Under the pieces are notes generated by a model. The model was given only the letters and a program-made list of their open reading frames with translations, was not told the origin of the DNA and made no database searches. Positions 1 through 7,141 of a stretch of 12,212 nt of DNA are shown here, piece by piece. A program made the position numbers and the translations under genes. The DNA lies in assembly GCA_000635535.1 (NCBI GenBank), contig JFMF01000451.1, forward strand, positions 1 through 12,212, given 5' to 3'. Origin of the DNA: Prochlorococcus sp. scB243_496M6 (lineage in GTDB: Bacteria > Cyanobacteriota > Cyanobacteriia > PCC-6307 > Cyanobiaceae). Within the stretch, counting starts at the first letter, position 1; every line of letters begins with the position of its first letter.

Positions 1-344
1 TTACTAACGGAAGAAACAATTTTTTCAAAACACTTAGGATCGTTTAAGGCTAATTGAGCAAGCATTTTTCTATTTATAATAATTTCTGAATTTTTCATGC
101 CATTTATCAACTTGCTATAATTTGTTCCATTTATCCTGGCAGATGCGTTAATTCTAGAAATCCAAAGTCTTCTAAAATCTCTTTTTCTTCTTCTTCTATC
201 CCTATAAGCATTACAAAGAGCTTTCATCACTCTTTGATTTGCTGTCCTGAAAAGATTTTTGTTACCGCCTCTAAAACCTTTTGCAAGATTTAAGATTTTG
301 TTTCTTCTTTTTCTGGCTATGTTGCCTCTTTTTACGCGTGCCAT
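1..344 (-). CDS. rplT: 50S ribosomal protein L20 (3' end cut by window edge)
   Basis: L20 binds 23S rRNA early in assembly of the large ribosomal subunit. Reading the minus strand from the ATG at 342-344 gives [18 protein letters not shown], then AKGFRGG, an Arg/Lys-rich [17 protein letters not shown] block, and the [18 protein letters not shown] motif. All of these are characteristic of L20. The frame stays open to the left edge: 114 codons are complete and two bases of codon 115 remain. L20 in this group is about 115 residues, so only the last codon or so and the stop are missing. It lies 28 bp downstream of rpmI on the same strand, the usual L35-L20 pair; infC is not adjacent. The very basic composition fits an rRNA-binding protein. 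Identification is secure. Confidence 0.96.
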   Translation of the reverse strand, partial: MARVKRGNIARKRRNKILNLAKGFRGGNKNLFRTANQRVMKALCNAYRDRRRRKRDFRRLWISRINASARINGTNYSKLINGMKNSEIIINRKMLAQLALNDPKCFEKIVSSVS

Positions 345-372
345 GAATATCTAATAAAAATTGGTTAAAGAT

Positions 373-570
373 TTATGCGTATGGAATCATTAATCTTACA
401 TTATCAGCATCTCTTTCATCAACTACTGCTTTTGTTGATAGATGTCTTTTTAATTTTGTGCTTTTATGATCAAGTAAATGATTATGGAAAGCTCTTCTTC
501 TCATGAATTTACCCGTCGCAGTAGCTTTAAATCTTTTGGCAGCTGATTTACGAGTTTTTAGTTTAGACAT
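373..570 (-). CDS. rpmI: 50S ribosomal protein L35
   Basis: Small basic protein of the large ribosomal subunit, 65 residues, the normal L35 length. The sequence opens [20 protein letters not shown], followed by [17 protein letters not shown] and KRHLS, the conserved L35 signature. The ATG at 568-570 is the only sensible start. It is the first gene of the minus-strand rpmI-rplT pair and diverges from the SpoIID-like gene across a 91-bp gap. In many bacteria an infC-rpmI-rplT operon is autoregulated by L20; here infC is absent upstream, so any such control would have to work from the short leader. I see no clear L20-binding pseudoknot in it. Confidence 0.97.
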   Translation of the reverse strand: MSKLKTRKSAAKRFKATATGKFMRRRAFHNHLLDHKSTKLKRHLSTKAVVDERDADNVRLMIPYA

Positions 571-596
571 TTAAGTCAAATGTGTTTAATTAGGAT

Positions 597-625
597 AATC
601 TAAACCTTTATACGCATTGGTGCAA
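597..625 (-). promoter_or_regulatory. candidate promoter for rpmI-rplT
   Basis: Read on the minus strand, TTGCAC (620-625) and TAGATT (597-602) are separated by 17 bp, a sigma70-like layout upstream of rpmI. A second possible -10, TATAAA, lies at 607-612 but has no good -35. In a genome this AT-rich such matches are common by chance. The divergent gap must nevertheless hold promoters for both directions. Confidence 0.25.
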
Positions 626-661
626 ATTAAAGTTTTTAATTGATTAAGAAAGTTCTAACTT

Positions 662-2200
662 ATGAAACTTAAATTTGCCTTTTTATACTTATTTTTAGGA
701 TGTATTTCTCTCTTTTTAATAACCATTAAATTTACTTCAAATGTCAAAGGAGAAGAGTTGCAAAAGGTTGAACTCAATAATGAAATTAAAAAAGGAAAAT
801 TTTTAATTGGTTTAAAGCAATATTTAGGCGGGGAGAATGACAGTTTTTCAAAAAAAAAGAATATCAAATTTATCACTGATAAAGGTTTTTTAAATCTGAT
901 ATCTTCCAACGGTATTAAACATAAATCAAAAGAGATTAATATTAGTTGGGTGGATATACCCATAAAAGATCCAAAAACAATCGAAAGAATTATTTTTGGT
1001 CCTTTTGCTAGCTATGAATCAGCAAAAAAACAATCAGAGAAACTTAAAGATAAGGGATTTAAGACGATTATTGCCTACCCTAAAAATTGGGAAGTATGGA
1101 TTCCATTTGAAGATGATCTTCCAGAGTTTGAATTAAAAAATAAGATTTTCAGAAAAATAAAAAATTTTCAAATTACTCCTGTTCTTAGAAGTGAATATAG
1201 TCTTATGAAACTCGAAGGACCTATACATATTTATGCTCAAGAGGACATAACAATAAATGGTGTCAATTTTGGCAAAAATTTTTATTTATTAAAAGATTTG
1301 TATGGAACTTGGACATTAGTTCAAAAAATTGAATTTGATGATTATTTGGCAGGTGTTTTGCCATATGAAATTGGACCGAATTCTCCTTTAGAAGCACTCA
1401 AAGCTCAAGCAGTTATTGCAAGAACTTGGGGAATATTTAATTCTGATAGATTTAATATGGACAAATATCATTTATGTATTACCACTCAATGTCAAGTTTA
1501 TAAACCTCCTAAAATTACAAATAAAAACGTGAAAAAAGCTATAGAAGCAACTTCAAATTTAATTCTCACTTATAGAAATCAACCAATTAATGCTTTTTAC
1601 CATGGTTCTAATGGTGGCGTATCTGCTTCTGCAGGCGAGTCTTGGCAAATTCAAGATTTTTCTTATTTCAATTCGAACATTGATGGTTCAAAATCATTAA
1701 ATAAAATTTTTAAACTTCCAATTACAAATGAATCTGATTTAAATAATTTTTTAGATTTTGATAAAGAACGGTTTTATGGGAGTAATCATTCTCTTTTTCG
1801 ATGGAATAAGAAAATTTCTAGTCTTGAAATTAAAGAAAAGTTAATTAAAAACAAACTTATAAATATCAATGACGATGTTTTGGATATAAATTCTATTGAA
1901 CGTGGGTCGAGTGGGAGAGTGACAAAATTGGAAATACGAACGGAAAAAGTTAATAAATCTATTACTCTAGTTAAAGATGATATTCGACGGGTATTAAATT
2001 TTATACCTAGTAATTTGTTTACTATTAATAAATTAAGTGATGATTTATGGCTTTTGAGAGGAGGAGGCTTCGGTCATGGTGTAGGTTTATCTCAGTCAGG
2101 AGCGATTGAAATGGCTAAATTAGGATTTTCTTATGAACAAATCTTGAATCATTACTATCGAAAAGCAAAACTGAAAAAATTTGAGATATTGTCTCAATGA
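662..2200 (+). CDS. exported SpoIID/LytB-domain protein (amidase-enhancer type)
   Basis: Predicted exported cell-wall protein of 512 residues. Residues 1-27 form a hydrophobic signal peptide or anchor after MKLK. Residues about 105-141 (IIFGPFASYESAKKQSEKL...) look like a SPOR-type peptidoglycan-binding repeat, though this is tentative. The SpoIID domain follows: DDYLAGVLPYEIGP with Glu236 at the catalytic position, EALKAQAVIARTW (244-256), a Cys272-Cys277 pair (CITTQCQVY), FYHGSNGG (His314), and the C-terminal GGGFGHGVGLSQSGA at 467-481. In Bacillus, SpoIID is a lytic transglycosylase that cuts glycan strands bare of stem peptides. Cyanobacteria do not sporulate, so the role here is probably in peptidoglycan turnover or division. 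It is followed after 26 bp by a membrane glycosyltransferase, suggesting co-transcription. The ATG at 662 starts directly at the signal peptide. Domain call is firm; the exact reaction is inferred. Confidence 0.9.
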   Translation: MKLKFAFLYLFLGCISLFLITIKFTSNVKGEELQKVELNNEIKKGKFLIGLKQYLGGENDSFSKKKNIKFITDKGFLNLISSNGIKHKSKEINISWVDIPIKDPKTIERIIFGPFASYESAKKQSEKLKDKGFKTIIAYPKNWEVWIPFEDDLPEFELKNKIFRKIKNFQITPVLRSEYSLMKLEGPIHIYAQEDITINGVNFGKNFYLLKDLYGTWTLVQKIEFDDYLAGVLPYEIGPNSPLEALKAQAVIARTWGIFNSDRFNMDKYHLCITTQCQVYKPPKITNKNVKKAIEATSNLILTYRNQPINAFYHGSNGGVSASAGESWQIQDFSYFNSNIDGSKSLNKIFKLPITNESDLNNFLDFDKERFYGSNHSLFRWNKKISSLEIKEKLIKNKLININDDVLDINSIERGSSGRVTKLEIRTEKVNKSITLVKDDIRRVLNFIPSNLFTINKLSDDLWLLRGGGFGHGVGLSQSGAIEMAKLGFSYEQILNHYYRKAKLKKFEILSQ

Positions 2201-2226
2201 AAGTTAAGTAATTAAAATTTACTTTT

Positions 2227-3528
2227 ATGAGTAAGGGTTTTTATAAAAATCGAAGATTGAAGTCATTTATATTTCTTAGTGCTTGTTTTTTTATAGCTTT
2301 TATTCCTCATGCTTTAAATATAGAATATTTCTTTTACATTATATTGACTCTTTCTTTTGTGATTGTTTTTTATGGGTTAATAGTTATTTCTAGAAATGTC
2401 AAAAGGAACAACGTTGTAAACATTGTAAGTAGAAGAATTAGTAATAAAGAGTTACCTTTGCTTGATATTTTAGTCGCTGCTAGAGATGAAGAGAATGTCA
2501 TAGCAAGATTAGTTGAGAGATTATTTAGTTTAGATTATCCAACAAATAAATTAAATATTTACATTATCGATGATGGTAGCTCTGATAAGACGCCTTTAAT
2601 TTTAGATCGATTAGCTAGACAATATGACAAGCTAAAAGTCATAAGTCGTTCTCCAAATGCAGGAGGTGGAAAGTCAGGAGCTTTAAATTATGCCTTAAAG
2701 TTTACTCATGGTGAATGGTTATTAGTTTTGGATGCTGATGCTGAATTAAAAAAAGATTCTTTGATAAGGTTATTTAGTTTTGTAGAAGAGGGTGATTGGT
2801 CTGCAGTTCAACTAAGAAAATCAGTAACAAATGTAAGTAAGAATTTTTTAACTTCTTGTCAGTCAATGGAAATGGCTATGGACGCAATTTTTCAATATGG
2901 AAGATTATCAGTTGCTGGAGTTTCTGAACTAAGGGGAAATGGCCAATTAATTAATAAAGAAACATTATTGGCATGTGGTTCTTTTAATGAAGATACAGTT
3001 ACAGATGATCTTGATTTGAGTTTAAGATTATTATTATCAAAAGCTAGAATTGGAATCTTGTGGGATCCTCCAGTTATGGAGGAAGCAGTTGAGAATTTAA
3101 ATGCTTTATTAGCGCAAAGGCAAAGATGGGCAGAGGGGGGTTTGCAAAGATTCTTTGATTATGGAGATCAATTATTTACTAATAAAATTGATTATTTGCA
3201 AAAATTTGATTTAACTTACTTTTTCATCTTGCAATATGCACTTCCAATAATTTCTATTTTTGATTTATTTTTCAGTATTGCTTTCTTAGATTCACCAATT
3301 TACTGGCCTATTTCATTTACAGCTTTTATGTTATCTGGAATTGCGTTTTGGTACGGTTCTTCTTGTAAAAGCGAAGTACCAGTATTGCAAAAAAGCAATT
3401 TCTTGATGGTATTTGTCTCGGTTTTTTATTTATCACATTGGTTTTTAGTAATCCCTTGGGTAACAATAAAGATGTCTATTTTTCCCAAAAAGATACTTTG
3501 GAGAAAAACTATTCACACTGGAGTTTAA
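2227..3528 (+). CDS. membrane family 2 glycosyltransferase, processive-synthase-like
   Basis: Integral membrane glycosyltransferase of 433 residues with a GT-A catalytic core. Two hydrophobic segments lie near the N-terminus (about 13-29 and 33-55). The cytoplasmic domain shows Asp87 (AARDEEN), IIDDGSSDKT (Asp115/116), GGGKSGALNYAL, the DXD-like LDADAEL (169-173), TDDLDLSLRL (259-268) with the catalytic-base Asp, and QRQRW (297-301), the QxxRW acceptor motif. Hydrophobic segments follow at about 330-353, 358-376 and 392-414. This layout matches processive GT2 enzymes of the cellulose, hyaluronan and poly-N-acetylglucosamine synthase type, which polymerise a sugar and move it across the membrane. 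Sugar donor and product cannot be told from sequence. Its partner upstream is the SpoIID-domain protein, so an envelope or exopolysaccharide role is plausible. A short-chain lipid glycosyltransferase is the main alternative. Confidence 0.88.
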   Translation: MSKGFYKNRRLKSFIFLSACFFIAFIPHALNIEYFFYIILTLSFVIVFYGLIVISRNVKRNNVVNIVSRRISNKELPLLDILVAARDEENVIARLVERLFSLDYPTNKLNIYIIDDGSSDKTPLILDRLARQYDKLKVISRSPNAGGGKSGALNYALKFTHGEWLLVLDADAELKKDSLIRLFSFVEEGDWSAVQLRKSVTNVSKNFLTSCQSMEMAMDAIFQYGRLSVAGVSELRGNGQLINKETLLACGSFNEDTVTDDLDLSLRLLLSKARIGILWDPPVMEEAVENLNALLAQRQRWAEGGLQRFFDYGDQLFTNKIDYLQKFDLTYFFILQYALPIISIFDLFFSIAFLDSPIYWPISFTAFMLSGIAFWYGSSCKSEVPVLQKSNFLMVFVSVFYLSHWFLVIPWVTIKMSIFPKKILWRKTIHTGV

Positions 3529-3529
3529 T

Positions 3530-5195
3530 TTATTCATCAAGGTCTATAATTTCGCCATTAAAAAAATTTGCTAAGTTTTTTGAGCTATCTTCATAAGCCT
3601 CCTCGTTAGATATTTTTGGTGATGAATTAGTTTTTGGTTCTATTTTTTTTAATGGTCTATGATTATTTACTTCATTTTGGGTCATTTCTGGAGTATTTGT
3701 TGGGTTACTTTTATTTAAATTTTTGGTTGAGAAATTAAGTATTATTTGATCTCCAAATATCTTTTTTAAAGTATTTTCAATTATCACTTTTCTGCTTTTA
3801 ATCATATTTTCCCAATTTGGAGATAATGCAATTGTTATTTTCTCCGAATCAAAACTTTCAAGTTCGGCTTGTTGTGAAAGTAACATTCTTGTTGATGGTA
3901 ACTCTACCTTAGAAAGAATTAATTCCCATTTATCTTCTAAATTATTTGATCCAGGATTAGTTTGGTTATTGTCAGAAATATTTTCAAAACTTTCTTTTTC
4001 AAGAACTGCGAATTTTTCTAATTTTTCGTCTTTTTTTTCGATTAATTCATCGCGAGCTATCTCATTTTTGATACTTGGTTTTTGACTTTTATTAGAAATA
4101 TTTTCTTTATTAAAAATTGCAGTGTTTTTTCTACTTTCATGATTCTCCTCAGTAGTATTATTTTTACTTTCTTGCTTATTTTTAAAACTATTTATTTCTT
4201 GATTACCTAGAAGCCCAGTTAAATGTATTTCAAGCCAAAGCCTTGGATTATCACTTGATTTGATTTGATATTCAATATTTCTCAGATTATTATGCCAATT
4301 AATTATTGTTGATTTATTTATTTTTTTTGAGATTTTATCCAATTCATCTTGAAAGTCATCAGACGTATAATAAAGATCTGAATATTTATTATTTGTAGTG
4401 TGTAGTAGTAGATCTCTTGTTATATTTAATAATCCGATAATTATTTGATGAGGTTCGTTTCCTGCATCATATAGTTTGTTGCAGGTGATAATTAATGACT
4501 CTGGATTATTTTCAACTAATGATTTAATCAGATTTGTTAATTCACTTTCAGATACTTCTCCTAGGAGGTTTTGGATATTATTAATTGTTATTCCCTCTGG
4601 TAAAAGATTCAATTGTTCAAGGAGGCTTTGTGCATCTCTCATCCCTCCATTAGATCTTTTTGCAATCATTTTTAAGGCCTGCACTTCATACTCAATGGAT
4701 TCTTTTTCGGCGATTTCTGATAAATGTTGAAAAATATCACTTGGGCTTATTCTTCTAAAATCAAACTTTTGGCATCTACTTTTTATTGTATTTAATACTC
4801 TCTCAGGATTTGTCGTCGCGAGGATAAATACCACTCTTGAGGGAGGTTCTTCAATAGTTTTTAGTAAAGCATTTGAAGCTGCCGTTGAAAGCATATGACA
4901 TTCATCAATAACATATACTTTCCATCTCGCTTGAGTAGGGGCAAATCTCGCTCTTTCTATAATTTCTCTTATATTTTCTACTCCTGTATTTGATGCTGCA
5001 TCAATCTCGATAATATCTAGAGCGCTCCCATCTGTAATTTGTCTACATAAGTCACATTTACAACAAGGAGTTATCGTAGGTTGGTCGAATGCCTGGCAAT
5101 TTAGAGATTTTGCAAATATTCTTGCACTTGATGTTTTTCCAGTCCCTCTTGGACCATTAAAGAGATATGCAGGAGCAATTCTTTTTGTTAATTGC
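3530..5195 (-). CDS. dnaX: DNA polymerase III tau/gamma subunit, 5'-truncated at a junction
   Basis: Clamp-loader ATPase that loads the sliding clamp and couples polymerase to helicase. From right to left the frame shows [10 protein letters not shown], Walker [11 protein letters not shown] (about 5126-5155), zinc-module cysteines (5096-5098 and four within 5045-5065, CCKCDLC), [16 protein letters not shown], Walker [10 protein letters not shown] (4892-4912), LLKTIEEPP, sensor 1 LATTNPE, and the SRC arginine finger. A Lys/Asn/Glu-rich linker lies at about 3960-4200, followed by a C-terminal tau-like segment ending at TAA 3530-3532. No intein is present. The N-terminal 35 or so residues (the KYRP and VGQ motifs of the family) are missing: right of about 5195 the frame no longer resembles DnaX and meets TGA at 5249-5251. 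The first in-frame ATG, 4892-4894, lies inside Walker B and cannot be the true start. The downstream neighbour converges with one base between stops. Identity is certain; completeness is not. Confidence 0.93.
4028..4039 (-). other. possible frameshift or slippage site in dnaX (A8 run)
   Basis: The dnaX message reads GAA AAA AAA GAC here. The eight A's (4031-4038) therefore contain a perfect A_AAA_AAA slippery heptamer in the zero frame. It falls about 420 residues into the expected full protein, in the linker where other bacteria shorten tau to gamma. A -1 shift would end at TGA about ten codons later, and a +1 shift at TAG after three codons. No Shine-Dalgarno stimulator or strong downstream stem is visible, and A8 runs occur elsewhere in this window (for example 3643-3650). 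Confidence 0.25.
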
Positions 5196-5198
5196 GAT
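5186..5198. other. chimeric junction between dnaX and thiG
   Basis: Left of this point the minus strand encodes DnaX (…[12 protein letters not shown]). Right of it the plus strand encodes ThiG beginning at [18 protein letters not shown] (5196 onward). Both homologies stop abruptly inside their proteins within a few bases of each other, leaving no room for a start codon, ribosome binding site or promoter for either gene. The breakpoint is bracketed by eye from family motifs, so it may shift by several bases. Confidence 0.8.
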
Positions 5199-5750
5199 GA
5201 GGCAGTCAGAATAGCAAGTTTAGGTAGAGAACTTGCAAAATTATCTGGTCAAGAAGAAAATAATTTTGTGAAGTTAGAAGTTATTCCTGACAAAAAGTAT
5301 TTGCTACCAGATCCAATTGAAACTCTTAAAGCAGCCGAAATTTTAATAAAAAAGGGTTTCGCTGTACTTCCTTATATCAATGCAGATCCTATTCTTGCAA
5401 AAAGACTAGAAGAAATAGGTTGTGCAACTGTAATGCCATTGGGCTCGCCCATAGGCTCCGGGCAAGGTTTGTTAAATTTATCAAATATAAGGATAATTAT
5501 TGAGAATGCAAAAGTGCCAGTAATAATTGACGCAGGAATTGGGGTGCCTAGTGAAGCTTCTCAAGCTATGGAAATTGGAGCTGATGGTGTCTTAATCAAT
5601 AGTGCAATAGCACAAGCTGCAAATCCTCCTCTAATGGCTAAAGCGATAAATTATAGTGTGAAGGCTGGCAGGCAAGCTTTTCTGGCAGGAAGAATTAAAA
5701 AACAAGACTTTGCAATAGCAAGTTCGCCAGAAAAAAACATATCTATCTAA
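5196..5750 (+). CDS. thiG: thiazole synthase ThiG, 5'-truncated fragment
   Basis: ThiG condenses 1-deoxy-D-xylulose 5-phosphate, dehydroglycine and ThiS-thiocarboxylate into the thiazole phosphate of thiamine. Recognisable sequence starts at 5196 ([16 protein letters not shown]) and runs in one frame through [75 protein letters not shown] and [10 protein letters not shown] to TAA at 5748-5750. The Lys at 5271-5273 (FVKLEV) aligns with the imine-forming Lys96 of the Bacillus enzyme. About 184 residues are present, so 75-85 N-terminal residues, the first strands and helices of the TIM barrel, are missing. A GTG at 5268-5270 is an internal Val (NNFVK), one codon before the catalytic Lys, not a credible start. 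The frame continues open to the left, but there it is antisense to dnaX. Identity is certain; the fragment is unlikely to be functional as it stands. Confidence 0.9.
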   Translation, partial: DEAVRIASLGRELAKLSGQEENNFVKLEVIPDKKYLLPDPIETLKAAEILIKKGFAVLPYINADPILAKRLEEIGCATVMPLGSPIGSGQGLLNLSNIRIIIENAKVPVIIDAGIGVPSEASQAMEIGADGVLINSAIAQAANPPLMAKAINYSVKAGRQAFLAGRIKKQDFAIASSPEKNISI

Positions 5751-5761
5751 TTCTCTTTATT

Positions 5762-5812
5762 AAGCAAAGTTTAAAAAGAAAGTAAAAATTTATTATTTGC
5801 TTTTATTTATCG
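5762..5812 (+). terminator. candidate terminator after thiG
   Basis: Twelve bases past the thiG stop, AAGCAAA (5762-5768) and TTTGCTT (5796-5802) form a perfect 7-bp inverted repeat around a 27-base A/T-rich loop, followed by the T-rich TTATTTAT. The long loop makes it weaker than a classic intrinsic terminator. Confidence 0.35.
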
Positions 5813-5910
5813 TATTAAGAAAGAAGATTTGAAACTATTTACAATGTTTTTTCGCAAAGTGGAAGCACACTGTAGTAATTTAATAAATATATTATGAATC
5901 TTTTAATTCT

Positions 5911-5914
5911 GGAG
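5911..5914 (+). promoter_or_regulatory. ribosome binding site supporting the sqdB GTG start
   Basis: GGAG sits six bases before GTG at 5921, a good Shine-Dalgarno match in an AT-rich genome. It supports the non-ATG start, after which the protein opens at once with the Rossmann strand MKVIVLGGDG. Confidence 0.6.
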
Positions 5915-5920
5915 TTCTGA

Positions 5921-7114
5921 GTGAAAGTAATTGTTCTAGGTGGAGATGGTTTTTGCGGTTGGCCTTGTGCGGTGAATTTAGCAGAGCAAAATCATGATGT
6001 TATTATTGTCGACAATTTAAGTCGTAGAAAAATTGATATTGATCTAGAGGTAGAATCTTTAACTCCAATTGCTTCGATAACAGAACGACTTTCTGCATGG
6101 GAAGAGATTGGAGGTAAGCCTATGAGATTTCTTAATATGGATATCTCTAAGCAATATCAAAAATTGCTCAATTTGCTAATTGATGAAAAACCAGATTCCG
6201 TAATCCATTTTGCAGAACAAAGAGCAGCACCTTACTCGATGAAATCCAGTTTCACCAAAAGATATACAGTGGATAATAATGTTAATGGCACCCACAACCT
6301 TCTTGCTGCAATAGTAGAGAGTAATTTAGATATTCATGTTGTTCATTTAGGAACAATGGGAGTCTATGGATATGGATCACATAGAGGTGCAACAATTCCA
6401 GAAGGTTATCTAAAAGTTGAAGTTCCACAACCAGATGGAAGCCGATTTGAAGAAGAAATATTACACCCTGCAAGTCCAGGTAGTGTTTACCATATGACTA
6501 AAACCTTAGATCAATTATTATTTCTCTACTACAACAAAAATGATCTTGTAAGGATTACTGATTTACATCAAGGCATTGTTTGGGGAACAAATACAGAAGC
6601 AACTTTAAAAGATCCTAGATTGACAAACCGATTTGACTATGACGGAGATTATGGAACTGTTTTAAACAGATTTCTAATGCAAGCTGCAATTGGATATCCA
6701 TTAAGTGTGCATGGGACAGGCGGGCAAACAAGAGCATTTATACATATAAAAGACTCTGTAAAATGCGTACAACTTGCTCTTGAAAATCCTCCAAAATCTG
6801 GAGAAAGAGTTAAAATTTTTAATCAAATGACTGAGAGTCATCAAGTTGGAGAACTAGCTAAAAAAGTTGCTTCTCTAACAGGAGCTGATATTAATTATTT
6901 ACCAAACCCAAGGAATGAAGCGGTAGAAAATGATCTAATTGTTGATAATAAATGTTTTATAGAATTAGGTTTAAACCCAACGACTCTTGAAACTGGCTTA
7001 TTAGAAGAAGTTGTTGAAGTTGCCAAAAAATACTCCAATAGATGTGATCTTAAGCGCATACCTTGTGTTTCATCCTGGACTAAAAAACAAGCTGAGGCAA
7101 TAAAGACAAATTAA
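5921..7114 (+). CDS. sqdB: UDP-sulfoquinovose synthase
   Basis: Converts UDP-glucose and sulfite to UDP-sulfoquinovose, the head-group donor for the thylakoid sulfolipid SQDG. The 397-residue protein is an extended short-chain dehydrogenase of the SqdB/SQD1 type. It shows the NAD-binding VLGGDGFCGWPCAVNL (5-20) and VDNLSRR (30-36), the family-specific HFAEQRAAPYSM (96-107), Thr145 in HLGTMGVYGYG, and Tyr190/Lys194 in VYHMTK, the T/Y/K catalytic triad. DLHQGIVWGT and the long TEATLKDPRLTNRFDYDG segment are typical of SqdB and not of general epimerases. The GTG start is backed by a GGAG site. The 170-bp gap upstream must carry its promoter; TATATT at 5888-5893 is a -10-like match without a good -35. 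sqdX follows after 27 bp on the same strand, giving a two-gene sulfolipid operon. SQDG replaces phospholipid in picocyanobacteria of phosphate-poor water. Confidence 0.97.
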   Translation: MKVIVLGGDGFCGWPCAVNLAEQNHDVIIVDNLSRRKIDIDLEVESLTPIASITERLSAWEEIGGKPMRFLNMDISKQYQKLLNLLIDEKPDSVIHFAEQRAAPYSMKSSFTKRYTVDNNVNGTHNLLAAIVESNLDIHVVHLGTMGVYGYGSHRGATIPEGYLKVEVPQPDGSRFEEEILHPASPGSVYHMTKTLDQLLFLYYNKNDLVRITDLHQGIVWGTNTEATLKDPRLTNRFDYDGDYGTVLNRFLMQAAIGYPLSVHGTGGQTRAFIHIKDSVKCVQLALENPPKSGERVKIFNQMTESHQVGELAKKVASLTGADINYLPNPRNEAVENDLIVDNKCFIELGLNPTTLETGLLEEVVEVAKKYSNRCDLKRIPCVSSWTKKQAEAIKTN

Positions 7115-7141
7115 AATTTCTAAAATAGTTACTTAAAGAAA

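Noticed and set aside
655..963. 102-residue minus-strand frame opposite the SpoIID-like gene
   Set aside because: It is antisense to the start of a clear signal-peptide gene, with low-complexity Phe/Leu/Ser content and no family features.
4476..4730. 84-residue plus-strand frame inside dnaX
   Set aside because: Antisense to conserved DnaX AAA+ and domain III sequence; no independent evidence.
3530..4894. Taking the ATG at 4892-4894 as the start of dnaX
   Set aside because: That Met is inside Walker B (DECHM), and clear DnaX sequence with Walker A and the zinc cysteines continues upstream in the same frame to about 5195.
3530..5195. Intein or split-intein in dnaX, as found in some cyanobacteria
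   Set aside because: Walker A to the C-terminus reads through without an insertion and without intein splice-junction motifs.
5268..5750. Taking GTG 5268 as the start of thiG
   Set aside because: ThiG homology continues upstream to 5196, and this codon is the Val of NNFVKLEV, one residue before the catalytic lysine; no ribosome binding site precedes it.
6282..6473. Minus-strand frame of 63 residues in sqdB
   Set aside because: Antisense to conserved SqdB residues around Thr145, so a shadow.
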